From NCBI GenBank assembly GCA_023434265.1, contig JAEYTA010000206.1, positions 1 through 33,872 of the forward strand: a stretch of 33,872 bases of DNA, read 5' to 3'. The position numbers and the translations under genes were made by a program. The number at the start of each line of letters is the position of its first letter. Positions within the stretch are counted from its first letter, which is position 1. This document shows, one piece after another, positions 1 through 8,047 of the stretch. Origin of the DNA: Pseudomonadota bacterium (GTDB lineage: Bacteria > Pseudomonadota > Alphaproteobacteria > Caulobacterales > Caulobacteraceae). The notes beneath the pieces are model-generated. The model was not told where the DNA came from and ran no database searches. It saw only the letters and a program-made list of their open reading frames with translations.

Positions 1-149
1 GTCGAGGCCTTCGCCGCCGCGCCGCCCAGCCAGGCTCCGCCGACGCCCAGTCCCAGCAACGCGCCGAACAGCGCCGCCGCCGTCGCGGGCCGAATCCGGG
101 CCACGTGATCGGCAGTCGGGGTCGCACGCGTCTGCGAGGGATTCGGCAA
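1..149 (-). CDS. N-terminal part of an unknown membrane or exported protein (cut by window edge)
   Basis: Only the first ~49 codons are inside the window, so no function can be given. The minus-strand frame is open from the edge. It contains a hydrophobic, glycine/alanine/leucine-rich segment (about residues 22-45, including ALFGALLGLGVGGAWLGG) preceded by a basic, polar N-terminus, as in a signal anchor or signal peptide. I place the start at a TTG (147-149) because an AGGA ribosome-binding sequence (complement of 158-161) lies 8 bases upstream. A GTG at 102-104 is a shorter in-frame alternative, but it has no recognisable ribosome-binding site. The frame stays open further upstream, where no ATG is seen. 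Confidence 0.45.
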   Translation of the reverse strand, partial: MPNPSQTRATPTADHVARIRPATAAALFGALLGLGVGGAWLGGAAAKAS

Positions 150-587
150 CGGCTCGGTCCTGTTCGGCAGGGCGCGATGCCGCCCCCGGGTAGTCTCGCC
201 GCCGGGCGACCCAGGGTCGCGATCCGGCTGCGGCAGTAACGACGCTCGGCGAAGGGGCCGGACATCGAGGAGGCGGCCTTTAGCCAGCCGTTTGTGGCGC
301 CAATGTGGTCGATTCGCAAGATTCTGGTGCGACGCAACATCGCCGGGAGGCGGCGATGTATGTGGATAGTTTTCTTTCGCCTCCGACGCGAGCCGGGCAC
401 AGTCGCCGCAGCGTATACTGTATTCGGATGCACGCGTTCATCACGAGCGTGGGCGATATCAGCTTATCGCTTGACCTCGCCGCGCGCATTGTAGTCAAGC
501 CGATGTTCGGGCGTGATGCATCAACTGAAGTCTCATTCCGGAACCGTTGCGGCCACGCTGGCGTTTGGCGGGGCACAGGAGACTCAC
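150..587. other. Gene-poor intergenic region with GANTC sites, a DnaA-like 9-mer and inverted repeats
   Basis: I find no convincing gene in these 438 bases. Composition is visibly less GC-rich from about 300 to 540 than in the flanking genes. Elements seen are two GATTC sites only 9 bases apart (311-315, 320-324), TGTGGATAG at 361-369, inverted repeat GGAGGCG/CGCCTCC (346-352 and 378-384) enclosing that 9-mer, GCGATA/TATCGC (453-458, 465-470), GCTTGAC/GTCAAGC (469-475, 494-500), and the palindrome TGATGCATCA (514-523). A TATACT hexamer lies at 414-419 but has no matching -35. The region could hold promoters for both flanking genes or a small RNA. Neither can be decided from sequence alone. 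Confidence 0.5.
361..369 (-). promoter_or_regulatory. DnaA-box-like 9-mer
   Basis: TGTGGATAG is the complement of CTATCCACA, which differs from the classical DnaA box TTATCCACA at one position. The same 11 bases (TGTGGATAGTT) recur upstream of dnaG at 32042-32052. It lies in the loop of a 7-bp inverted repeat and 37 bases from two clustered GANTC sites. A single near-match box may be chance. Confidence 0.3.
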
Positions 588-773
588 ATGCGCAGCTTCA
601 CCACCGTTCTGGCCGTCGCCGGCCTGGCCCTCGTGACCGCCGCCTGCGGCGCGACCATCGAACAGAAGGCGGCCACCGGCGCCGTCGCCGGGGCCCTCGT
701 GGCCGGGCCGGTCGGAGCCGCCGTGGGCGGCGCGGCGGGCGCCGCCGTCGGCCACGCCGAGAAGCCGAACTGA
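588..773 (+). CDS. Small glycine-zipper lipoprotein, 61 aa
   Basis: The product begins with a short hydrophobic signal sequence ending in a lipobox-like LVTAAC (Cys20), so it is probably lipidated and held in the envelope. The mature part is almost entirely a repetitive Gly/Ala/Val segment (GAVAGALVAGPVGAAVGGAAGAAVG-type, residues ~32-56) of the glycine-zipper kind found in small outer-membrane or periplasmic lipoproteins, followed by a short charged tail. The start is set by an AGGAG ribosome-binding sequence at 577-581, six bases before the ATG. A longer reading from an upstream ATG at 513 would lack the signal-peptide N-terminus and is unlikely. A GACTC (GANTC) site at 581-585 sits between the ribosome-binding site and the start codon. 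The function is unknown. The gene is monocistronic, with 150 bases before the next gene. Confidence 0.7.
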   Translation: MRSFTTVLAVAGLALVTAACGATIEQKAATGAVAGALVAGPVGAAVGGAAGAAVGHAEKPN

Positions 774-923
774 CACACCCGGAGCTCCGCGGCGCCGTGC
801 GGGCTCTCGAAAACTTGCATTCCGTCCCCATATGGGGTTAGCCGACCCGCCCGGGACTGAGCGCCGCTCGTCCCGCGCTCGCCTGCATCCGAAAACCCGA
901 TCAAGGATACGACGACCCCTCGC

Positions 924-1286
924 ATGAGAGATCTGAAACAGACCGCCTTCACCGACCGTCTCGCCGCCCAGCAGGAAGCCAAGAAGGCGTTGCTCGCCCG
1001 CTTCAAGCCGAAGCCCGCCGCGCCCGACCCCGAGTTCGAGAAGCTGGCCGAGAAGCGCGCCGCCGAGAAGGAGGCGCTGCGCCAGCAGCACGAGCTGGCC
1101 AAGGCCGAAGCCCGCCGCGAGAAGGCCGAGAAGGACGCCGCCCGCATGGCCGCCGAACAGGCCGCCCAGGAAGCGATCGAGGCCGAGAAGCGCGCCGACC
1201 GCAAGGCGCGCAAACAGCTCAGCAAGGAAGAGCAGAAGGCCCGCCGCGACGCGCGCTACGCCGCCCGCAAGGCGCGCCAGCGCTGA
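924..1286 (+). CDS. DUF6481-type highly charged coiled-coil protein, 120 aa
   Basis: The product is a soluble, very charged (Lys/Arg/Glu/Ala-rich) protein that begins MRDLKQTAFTDRLAAQQEAKKALL and is predicted to be almost wholly helical or coiled-coil. It ends in a strongly basic tail (residues ~90-120). It matches my memory of the alphaproteobacterial DUF6481 family, whose role is not established. The basic C-terminus would suit nucleic-acid or ribosome contact, but that is inference. An AAGGA sequence (903-907) lies 16 bases upstream of the ATG, which is longer than ideal. It is followed by a strong hairpin and a convergent histidine-kinase gene, so it is probably transcribed alone. Confidence 0.7.
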   Translation: MRDLKQTAFTDRLAAQQEAKKALLARFKPKPAAPDPEFEKLAEKRAAEKEALRQQHELAKAEARREKAEKDAARMAAEQAAQEAIEAEKRADRKARKQLSKEEQKARRDARYAARKARQR

Positions 1287-1292
1287 TGGCCC

Positions 1293-1316
1293 GGCCGGCC
1301 CCCAATCGGGCCGGCC
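1293..1316. terminator. GC-rich hairpin between convergent genes
   Basis: GGCCGGCCC (1293-1301) and GGGCCGGCC (1308-1316) form a perfect 9-bp stem with a 6-base loop, in the 31 bases between the convergent ends of the DUF6481 gene and the hybrid kinase gene. No T-tract follows on either strand, so it is an intrinsic-like or Rho-assisted terminator at best. Its position argues for a bidirectional terminator. Confidence 0.5.
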
Positions 1317-1317
1317 C

Positions 1318-4300
1318 TCAGTCCGCCTCGCTCCGGCGCCCGCCCAGCACCCGCGCCAGCTGCTCGCCCGAATAGGGCTTGCGCAGGAAGGGCCAGGGGG
1401 CGCCGGCCATGGCCTGGTCGACGTCCTCGCCGGCATAGCCCGAGGTCAGCACGATGCGCATCTCGGGCCAGTCCCGGGCGCAGCGCCGGGCCAGTTCGAT
1501 TCCCGTCATGCCCCCGGGCATGACCACGTCGCTCAGCATCAGATCGAACCGCTCCGCCTCCAGCGCCTCCAGCGCGCGCGGCCCTGTGTCGACGGTCTTC
1601 ACCTCCAGACCCAGCGTCTCGAGCAGCTCGACGGCCACCTCGGCGACGCCCGCGTCGTCCTCGACAAGCAGCAGCCGCCGTCCGGGCAGCAGGCCGGAGT
1701 CGCCGGGCTCGGGCAGGGCCGCGGGCAGGGCGGTTTCGACCCCGTCGATCGGCGGCAGGTAGATGCGGATCTCCGTGCCCTTGCCGACCGCCGAGATGAT
1801 CCGCACCCCGCCGCCGCTCTGACGCGCGAAACCATAGACCTGGCTGAGGCCCAGTCCGGTGCCCTTGCCGACGGCCTTGGTGGTGAAGAAGGGTTCGAAG
1901 GCCCGGCCGAGGGTCTCGGCGTCCATCCCCGCGCCATTGTCCGCCACGGACACGCAGACATAATCCCCCGCCGGCAGCTCCGGGATTTCGCCCGCCGCCA
2001 CCTTGCAGCTCGTGGTCTGCACCGTGATGCGGCCGCGCTCCCCGACCGCGTCGCGGGCGTTCACCACGAGGTTCAGCAGGGCGGCCTCGAACTGGGCCGG
2101 GTCCACATGAACCCGGGCGCCGCCGCGGCGGAGCTTGAGGCGGAATTCCACCGCCTCGCCGACGGCGCGTCGCAGCAGCGGCTCGCTCTCGCGGATCTGT
2201 CCGTTCAGGTCCACCGGCTCGGGGCGCAACGCCTGACGGCGGGAGAAGGCCAGCAGTTGGTGGGTCAGACCCTCGCCGCGCCGGGCCGCCGCCAGCGCCG
2301 CCTCGCCCAGCTTGCGTTGCCGCGCCGGGTCGTCGAGCGAGCGCAGCATCATGTCCAGCGCGCCGATGACCACGGTGAGCAGGTTGTTGAAGTCGTGGGC
2401 GACGCCGCCGGTCAGGCGACCGACCGCCTCCATCCGCTGGGCGTGCATCAGGTCCGCCTCGGCCTTGGCCTTTTCGGCCAGCGCCTCGCCGACCCGCTCC
2501 TCGAGCAGTTCGTTGATGCGCTTCAGATCCTGCTCGGCGCGCTTGGCCTCGGTGACGTCGATGTTGGCGCCCACGTATCCCTGGAACTGTCCCGCCCCGT
2601 CGAACCGCGGAATGCCTTCGCAGCGCAGCCAGCGTCGGCCCAGCTGCGGATGGTCGATCTCCATCACGCCCTCGAACCGGTCGCGCCGGTCCACGGTGGC
2701 CTCGAAGGCGGCCTTGAACTCCGGGAGGCCGTAGTGCTCGGCCGCCGCCGCCCAGCTCTGCTTCAGATTCTCCTCGCCCACATTGAAGAAGGCCTTGTAG
2801 CGGCGGTTGGCGAAGGCGATGTCGCCCTGCGGGTCGGTCATCCAGATCTGCACGGGCGCGCTGTCGGCCACGGTGCGGAAGCGTGTTTCCGATTCCAGCA
2901 GTCGGGCCTGGGATTCCCGCATGTCGGTGACGTCGAAGGCCACCCCCACGAAGCCGATGATCTGCCCCCCCGGCCCGAAGCGCGGACGCGAGAACGATTT
3001 CAGCCAGCGGTATTCGCCGTCGTGTCGGCGGTAGCGGCCTTCCAGCGAGAAGGGCTGGCCGGTGGCCTCGCCGGCCAGCGACCCCTCGACGATGCGGTCG
3101 TGATCGTCGGGATGGAGGATCTCGCGCCAGTCGAGCAACCGCGCCTCCTCGTAGGTCCCGCCCGAGAAGGCCACATAGGCCTGGTTGACGAAGGCGCGGC
3201 TGCGGTCCTCCGCGGTCACCCAGATCAGGACCGGCGCCGTGTCGGCGATGGCGCGGAAGCGCTCCTCGCTCTCGCGCACCACGGCTTCGGCGCGGGTGCG
3301 CTCGATCTCCGCCCAGGTGCGGGCGGCGACCTCCTGCAGCAGGTCGCATTCTTCGTCCGTCCACTCCCGGATCCGGGAGTCGTGCGCATAGAGGAAGGCG
3401 CGCAGCTGACCGCCCCGGATCAGGGGTGTGCGCATCAGGGACCGCGTTTGCAGCCGCTCGAACATCGGCAGGGCGCCACGCGTGCGGTCGTCCTCCCGCA
3501 CGTCGGGGATGCGGACCGTGCGCCCTTCCGCCAGGTCGGCGATCAGGCCCGCGCCCACGTCCTCGAGCGAGAAGCGGCCCTCGGCGCTGACCGCGCCGGT
3601 GGTCCAGTCACGTGTCATGAAGACGAGTTCGCGCTGCTGGTCGACTTCGCCGTAGCCGACCCGCGCGGCTCCGAGCTCGGCGCCCAGCGCCTCCTCGACG
3701 CGAAGCATGATGGCTTCCGGCGTCGTCAGGTCGCGCAGGGAATCCGTCAGTTCCAGCAGGAAGGACTGGCGGCGCTCCTGGCGGGCGACCGCGTCGATGG
3801 CCTCGCGGGTGTCGGTGACGTCGAACGACATGCCGACGTAGCCCATGAAGGCCCCGTCCGCATCGAACCGGGGATTCACCGCCACGCGCATCCACCGCCA
3901 GGCGCCGTCGGCCCGCAGGAATCGCACCTCGAAACCATAGGGCTCGCGCCGCGGGCGGTGGACATCCTGGACCTCGGCGACCGCGGCGAGGTCGTCGGGG
4001 TGGATGGCGCTGCGCCAGACATGACCGAGGATTTCTTCCGCGGGCTGGCCGTGGAACTCGACGAGGGCTTCGTTGACGAACTCCACCTCGCCATCGACAT
4101 TGGTCAGCCACACCGGCGAGGGCGCCGTGTCCGCCATCAGCCGGAAGCGCGCCTCGCTCTCGCGCAGCGCCGCCTCGGCGGCCTTGGCGTCGGTGATGTC
4201 GACGATGACCGCGATATAGCCCTCGACCAGGCCGCCCGGGCCGGTGAGGGCGCGCACGCTGATCACCGCCCAGACGATCGAACCGTCGGGCCGGACGTAG

Positions 4301-5361
4301 CGCTTCTCCAGCTGGGCCCCGCCGCTGCGCAGGGCCTCGCGCAGCGCCTTGCGCGTCCGCTCGACGTCCTCCGGATGGCTCACCGCCTCGGTGGTCAGGC
4401 CCGCGACCTGGTCGTGCGCCAGGCCGAGGATTTCCGCATAGCGGGCGTTGGCGCTGATGATCGATCCATCGAGGGCGACCCGGGCGATGCCCGCCGAGGC
4501 CTGGTCGACCATGGCCTGCAACTGGGCCTCGCGCTCGCGCAGGGCGCTCTCGGCCGCCCGGGCGTCGGTCACGTCGATGTTGACCCCGATCATGCCGCTG
4601 AACGCGCCCGCGGCGTCGAAGCGCGGCCGGGCGTCGGTGTGCAGGATGCGCCACGCGCCGTCGGCGCGGCGATACCGGGCCTCGACCTCGAGGGGCTCCT
4701 GACGGGCCGCCACCGCCGCGGTCGCCGCCAGCACCCGATCCCGGTCGTCGGGGTGGATGAAACCGCTGAAATCCACCTCCCCGGCGGCGCTCTCCACGCC
4801 CCAGAAGCGACGAAGCGCATCGTTCAGATGGACGCAGGCGCCGGTCTGGTCGCTCATCCACAGCATCACCGGAGCCAGTTCGCTGATCAGATGCAGCCGC
4901 CCCTCGGTTTCGTCGATGCGGGCGAGCGAAGCGCGCAACTGGCCGACCGATTCGTCCAGCCGCCACAGCGCCTTGCGCAGGGCCGCCGCGACCACCGTCG
5001 CGAACAGGCCGACGACGATGAAGTTGGTGGTGGCGACCACCCCCATCCGGGTGCCCACTCCGGCGCCGATCGTGTCGAGACCGACCACCGCCCAGCCGCC
5101 GAAGAGACAGGTGAACAGGGCGACGAGACCCGCCACCCGGCCTCCGGCCAGCGCCGCCGCGATGACCGCCGGCAGCAGGATCATGAAGCCGGTGACCTCG
5201 GCGTAGAAGCCGGACAGGGCCTTGCGCAGCAGCAGCATCGCCGCCGCGCAGACGAGGCCGATCAATACCGAGGCCCACCACGGCCGCCGGCGCATCCGCG
5301 CCAGACGACTGACGCCCGCATCGATGTCGATAATTCGTCGAAAGACCGCGACCGCGCCCAT
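1318..5361 (-). CDS. Large membrane hybrid histidine kinase: five PAS, GAF, HisKA, HATPase, receiver (1347 aa)
   Basis: This is a sensor kinase that should autophosphorylate on His and pass the phosphate to its own C-terminal receiver. The N-terminus (about 29-126) has three to four membrane segments resembling the DUF4118/KdpD-type sensor module. Two PAS domains follow (about 155-275 and 278-395), then a third (400-525), a GAF domain (530-690) and two more PAS domains (698-825 and 828-950). Each PAS domain ends in the typical DVTD/DITD/DVTE motif. The H-box AHDFNN puts the phosphoacceptor at about His989. The ATP-binding lid is shown by DNGAGMD and GKGTGLGLS. The receiver has acidic LLLVEDD, phosphoacceptor Asp1278 (LSDVVMP) and the RKPYS lysine. 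A GGAG lies 10 bases before the ATG. It is transcribed alone, divergently from the cell-wall hydrolase, so its cognate output gene is not evident. The signal is unknown. The GAF and stacked PAS domains suggest several small-molecule or redox inputs. Confidence 0.93.
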   Translation of the reverse strand: MGAVAVFRRIIDIDAGVSRLARMRRRPWWASVLIGLVCAAAMLLLRKALSGFYAEVTGFMILLPAVIAAALAGGRVAGLVALFTCLFGGWAVVGLDTIGAGVGTRMGVVATTNFIVVGLFATVVAAALRKALWRLDESVGQLRASLARIDETEGRLHLISELAPVMLWMSDQTGACVHLNDALRRFWGVESAAGEVDFSGFIHPDDRDRVLAATAAVAARQEPLEVEARYRRADGAWRILHTDARPRFDAAGAFSGMIGVNIDVTDARAAESALREREAQLQAMVDQASAGIARVALDGSIISANARYAEILGLAHDQVAGLTTEAVSHPEDVERTRKALREALRSGGAQLEKRYVRPDGSIVWAVISVRALTGPGGLVEGYIAVIVDITDAKAAEAALRESEARFRLMADTAPSPVWLTNVDGEVEFVNEALVEFHGQPAEEILGHVWRSAIHPDDLAAVAEVQDVHRPRREPYGFEVRFLRADGAWRWMRVAVNPRFDADGAFMGYVGMSFDVTDTREAIDAVARQERRQSFLLELTDSLRDLTTPEAIMLRVEEALGAELGAARVGYGEVDQQRELVFMTRDWTTGAVSAEGRFSLEDVGAGLIADLAEGRTVRIPDVREDDRTRGALPMFERLQTRSLMRTPLIRGGQLRAFLYAHDSRIREWTDEECDLLQEVAARTWAEIERTRAEAVVRESEERFRAIADTAPVLIWVTAEDRSRAFVNQAYVAFSGGTYEEARLLDWREILHPDDHDRIVEGSLAGEATGQPFSLEGRYRRHDGEYRWLKSFSRPRFGPGGQIIGFVGVAFDVTDMRESQARLLESETRFRTVADSAPVQIWMTDPQGDIAFANRRYKAFFNVGEENLKQSWAAAAEHYGLPEFKAAFEATVDRRDRFEGVMEIDHPQLGRRWLRCEGIPRFDGAGQFQGYVGANIDVTEAKRAEQDLKRINELLEERVGEALAEKAKAEADLMHAQRMEAVGRLTGGVAHDFNNLLTVVIGALDMMLRSLDDPARQRKLGEAALAAARRGEGLTHQLLAFSRRQALRPEPVDLNGQIRESEPLLRRAVGEAVEFRLKLRRGGARVHVDPAQFEAALLNLVVNARDAVGERGRITVQTTSCKVAAGEIPELPAGDYVCVSVADNGAGMDAETLGRAFEPFFTTKAVGKGTGLGLSQVYGFARQSGGGVRIISAVGKGTEIRIYLPPIDGVETALPAALPEPGDSGLLPGRRLLLVEDDAGVAEVAVELLETLGLEVKTVDTGPRALEALEAERFDLMLSDVVMPGGMTGIELARRCARDWPEMRIVLTSGYAGEDVDQAMAGAPWPFLRKPYSGEQLARVLGGRRSEAD

Positions 5362-5568
5362 TCACCCCCCGCTCCGCGCGTACGCGAACCTACAGCAACG
5401 CCCTGCTCCGTTTTGCGTTCCGGGACTGGCGGATCCCTCCATCCGCCGGTCCGCGCCGGGTCGCCACCGGCGCGGATCGATCCGCCGCCGCGCCACGGAG
5501 CGACCATGACCCTGACCCACGGACGTCCGTTCCGGCAAGGCCGAACCGCCGCGCCCCCTTGACCTAAC

Positions 5569-5593
5569 GGCGCTTTCCCGCCTGAAAAGCGCC
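5569..5593. promoter_or_regulatory. Perfect inverted repeat in front of the cell-wall hydrolase
   Basis: GGCGCTTT (5569-5576) and AAAGCGCC (5586-5593) are exact 8-bp inverted repeats separated by 9 bases, ending 15 bases before the ATG at 5609. A TTGACC (5559-5564) sits just upstream. There is no T-run, so this looks more like an operator or a 5' leader hairpin than a terminator. The region is shared by the divergent hybrid kinase and hydrolase genes. Confidence 0.4.
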
Positions 5594-5608
5594 GCGCTTC
5601 ACTGGCAC

Positions 5609-6817
5609 ATGCACGAGCGGCGCCGTCGCGCCGCAAGGGATCCGGATTTGCCCATCGACTGGACGAGAGTGCGCAGGACGACCCGACGCCTGGCCGCCGC
5701 GGCCCCGGCGGCGCTGGCGGCCGTCGGCCTCGCCATGGCCGCGTCGTCCACTCCGCGCCCCGAGATCGACCGGCGCGCCGAGGTCGTGCGGCAGCTCACC
5801 CGTGGCGACCTGTCGGACAAGGGGCTGGCCGCCATCACCGCGCGGATGACCCCGTCGCAGCTGGCCATCGCCCTGCGTCACGACCCCGGCGAGCGCCACG
5901 CCGCCCTCTACGGCCTGACCCCGGGCTGGGAGAGCCTGACCCTCGCCGGCAAGCCGACGCTCGACTTCGGGGCCAGCGGCCTGGAGGCGATCCGCCTCAA
6001 CGCCGCCACGCCGGACGCCGCCGGCCTGCTCCGCACGGCGCGTCCGTTCGAGTTCCGGCCGGCGTCCGCCGAGGATCGCCGCCGCGCCCGGCGCTGCCTG
6101 ACCCAGGCCATCTACTACGAGGCGGCGCTCGAGCCGACCGAGGGCCAGGAGGCCGTCGCCCAGGTGGTGCTCAATCGCGTGCGCGACCCGAACTACGCCA
6201 ACAGCATCTGTGGCGTGGTGTTCGAGGGGGCCGAGCGCACGACCGGCTGCCAGTTCAGCTTCACCTGCGACGGCTCGCTGGCCTTCGCGCCGGTCCGCTG
6301 GGCCTGGGACCGGGCCCAGAAGGTGGCCGACCGCGCACTCGCCGGCCATGTCGCCGCCCGTGTCGGCACCGCCACCCACTACCACGCCGACTACGTCCGC
6401 CCGTGGTGGGCCCCGACGCTGAACCGGCTGACCCGCATCGGCGCGCACATCTTCTACCGCTGGAAGGGAATCTACGGCGAGCCGTCGGCTTTCCGGCAGG
6501 CTTACGCCGGGCGCGAGCCGGTCATCGACGAAGCCCGCTTCGCCCGCCCGCGCCTGCAGCTCGCCGCCGACACCGAGGCCGAGGCCCCGGCCGGGGAGGA
6601 GGCCGTCCGCACGGTGGTCGTCGACGGCCAGACCCGCGTCGTCGGCGTCGCCTCACTGGGCGGCCGCCGCCAGGCCACGCCCGAGGACATCGCCGCCATC
6701 AACGAGCGCATGGCCGCCTTCGAGGCCCCGGCTCCCGCGCCCGCCCCGGCCCCCGCCGTCACCGTCCCCGGCGTCGTCCCGATGGCGGTCGAGGAGGTCG
6801 GCCGCCCCGCCGCCTGA
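5609..6817 (+). CDS. SleB-family cell-wall hydrolase, 402 aa
   Basis: This is predicted to cleave peptidoglycan in the envelope. The SleB/Hydrolase_2 domain covers about residues 160-285. It contains the catalytic-type glutamate in AIYYEAALEP (Glu171), the EAVAQVVLNRVRDP helix, the CQFSFTCDG strand and the WAP/GAHIFYRW end of the fold. The N-terminus (about 22-46) carries a basic stretch followed by an Ala-rich hydrophobic segment, likely a signal anchor. The C-terminus (about 340-402) is low-complexity Ala/Pro and may act as a linker. The ATG has no ribosome-binding sequence. A TTG at 5648 (residue 14) has AAGGGA seven bases upstream and may be the true start, giving 389 aa. The gene is divergent from the hybrid kinase, with an inverted repeat between them. 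The following kinase gene starts 86 bases downstream. Confidence 0.88.
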   Translation: MHERRRRAARDPDLPIDWTRVRRTTRRLAAAAPAALAAVGLAMAASSTPRPEIDRRAEVVRQLTRGDLSDKGLAAITARMTPSQLAIALRHDPGERHAALYGLTPGWESLTLAGKPTLDFGASGLEAIRLNAATPDAAGLLRTARPFEFRPASAEDRRRARRCLTQAIYYEAALEPTEGQEAVAQVVLNRVRDPNYANSICGVVFEGAERTTGCQFSFTCDGSLAFAPVRWAWDRAQKVADRALAGHVAARVGTATHYHADYVRPWWAPTLNRLTRIGAHIFYRWKGIYGEPSAFRQAYAGREPVIDEARFARPRLQLAADTEAEAPAGEEAVRTVVVDGQTRVVGVASLGGRRQATPEDIAAINERMAAFEAPAPAPAPAPAVTVPGVVPMAVEEVGRPAA

Positions 6818-6903
6818 GCGACTTCGCCTTCCATTGCAACGCCTTGCCCCGATCGGCATTTAGCAGCGGGGGACCGGCGCACCGCGCCGCTAGAGGCCAG
6901 CGC

Positions 6904-7968
6904 TTGCCAGACACCGACAGCTCACTTCGCCGCCAGCTCCGCGAACGCGACCGGTTCGAGGCCCTCGAGGCCATCGCCGACGCCATGCCGCAGATGGTCT
7001 GGTCGACCCGCCCCGACGGCTTCCACGACTACTACAACGCGCGTTGGTACGAGTTCACCGGCATGCCGGAGGGCTCGACCGACGGCGAGGGCTGGAACGG
7101 CATGTTCCACCCCGACGACCAGGCCCGCGCCCGGGCGCGCTGGCAGGAGTCGCTGGAGACGGGCGAGCCGTACGAGATCGAGTACCGCCTGCGCCGCCAC
7201 GACGGCGTCTATCGCTGGACCCTCGGCCGCGCCATGCCGCTGCGCGACGAGGCCGGCCGCATCGTGCGCTGGTACGGCACCTGCACCGACATCGACGACC
7301 TCAAGCGCATGGAGCGGGCCAAGGAGCTGCTCAGCCAGGAGCTCAGCCACCGCATCAAGAACATCTTCGCCGTGGTCTCGGCCCTGATCGCCCTGTCGGC
7401 GCGCCGCTTCCCCGAGGCCAAGGCCTTCGCCGCCGCCGTGCGCACGCGGATCAACGCGCTGGCCCGCGCCCACGAATTCGTCCGGCCGCACACCGAGACG
7501 TCGCGGCCGATGGTCGGGTCGATGACGCTGCACGCCTTCCTCGCCGACCTGTTCAAGGCCTACGCCGGGCCTGACGGAGCGGCGCGGGTGCGGCTTTCGG
7601 GCGATGACGCCAGCTTCGACGACCAGGCCGCCACCTCGGTCGCCCTGCTGTTCCACGAACTGGCCACCAACGCCGCCAAGTATGGCGCGCTCTCGGTCGA
7701 GGGCGGCTGGGTGGACCTGACCACCCGTCACGCTGGCGACCGCTTCATTCTGGAGTGGTGCGAGCATGGCGGTCCGGCGGTCGCCGGGCCTCCGGGCGAA
7801 ACCGGATTCGGCACCGCCCTGGCGACCCTTTCGGTCGAGGGTCAGCTGGGCGGGCGGCTGACGCGCGACTGGACCCCCCTGGGCCTCCGCCTTGTCGCAG
7901 ACCTGCCGGCCACCGCCCTGTCGCGGCGTCGCGCGGCGCTAAATGTCGCAGGGCAGACACAGGCCTGA
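6904..7968 (+). CDS. PAS-domain HWE-type sensor histidine kinase, 354 aa
   Basis: This is a cytoplasmic kinase with no membrane segment. One PAS domain (about residues 18-135, ending in GTCTDIDDLKRMERA) precedes the HWE dimerisation region. The phosphoacceptor is His149 in LSHRIKNIFAVV. The N-box is HELATNAAKYGAL, and the family-defining W-x-E occurs as EWCEHGGP near Trp285, so the HWE class fits. The frame is open far upstream, but I choose the TTG at 6904 because AGAGG (6892-6896) lies seven bases before it and because the upstream frame is the out-of-phase shadow of the hydrolase gene. The response regulator 79 bases downstream is the likely phosphotransfer partner. In alphaproteobacteria such kinases often act in light, redox or general stress signalling, but nothing here fixes the signal. 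Confidence 0.9.
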   Translation: MPDTDSSLRRQLRERDRFEALEAIADAMPQMVWSTRPDGFHDYYNARWYEFTGMPEGSTDGEGWNGMFHPDDQARARARWQESLETGEPYEIEYRLRRHDGVYRWTLGRAMPLRDEAGRIVRWYGTCTDIDDLKRMERAKELLSQELSHRIKNIFAVVSALIALSARRFPEAKAFAAAVRTRINALARAHEFVRPHTETSRPMVGSMTLHAFLADLFKAYAGPDGAARVRLSGDDASFDDQAATSVALLFHELATNAAKYGALSVEGGWVDLTTRHAGDRFILEWCEHGGPAVAGPPGETGFGTALATLSVEGQLGGRLTRDWTPLGLRLVADLPATALSRRRAALNVAGQTQA

Positions 7969-8047
7969 AACCGCGATCGAAACCGCACGTTCACCCGACG
8001 CCCGCTATGGGTATCGAACAGAAACTGACCCGTCCGCCTCTCTCCGC

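Noticed and set aside
471..499. TTGACC followed by a possible -10 upstream of the small lipoprotein
   Set aside because: No hexamer at 15-19 bases resembles a -10; the TTGAC is better explained as one arm of the GCTTGAC/GTCAAGC inverted repeat.
356..841. Plus-strand ORF beginning MYVDSFLSPP with GGGAGG five bases upstream
   Set aside because: It runs out of frame through the whole lipoprotein gene, its second half is arginine-rich shadow sequence, and codon choice in the first half is not typical of the genome. I kept the region as intergenic.
2107..5562. Very long open frame opposite the hybrid kinase (1151 codons)
   Set aside because: It is an antisense shadow caused by high GC and third-position bias. 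The minus-strand reading has complete PAS, GAF, kinase and receiver motifs.
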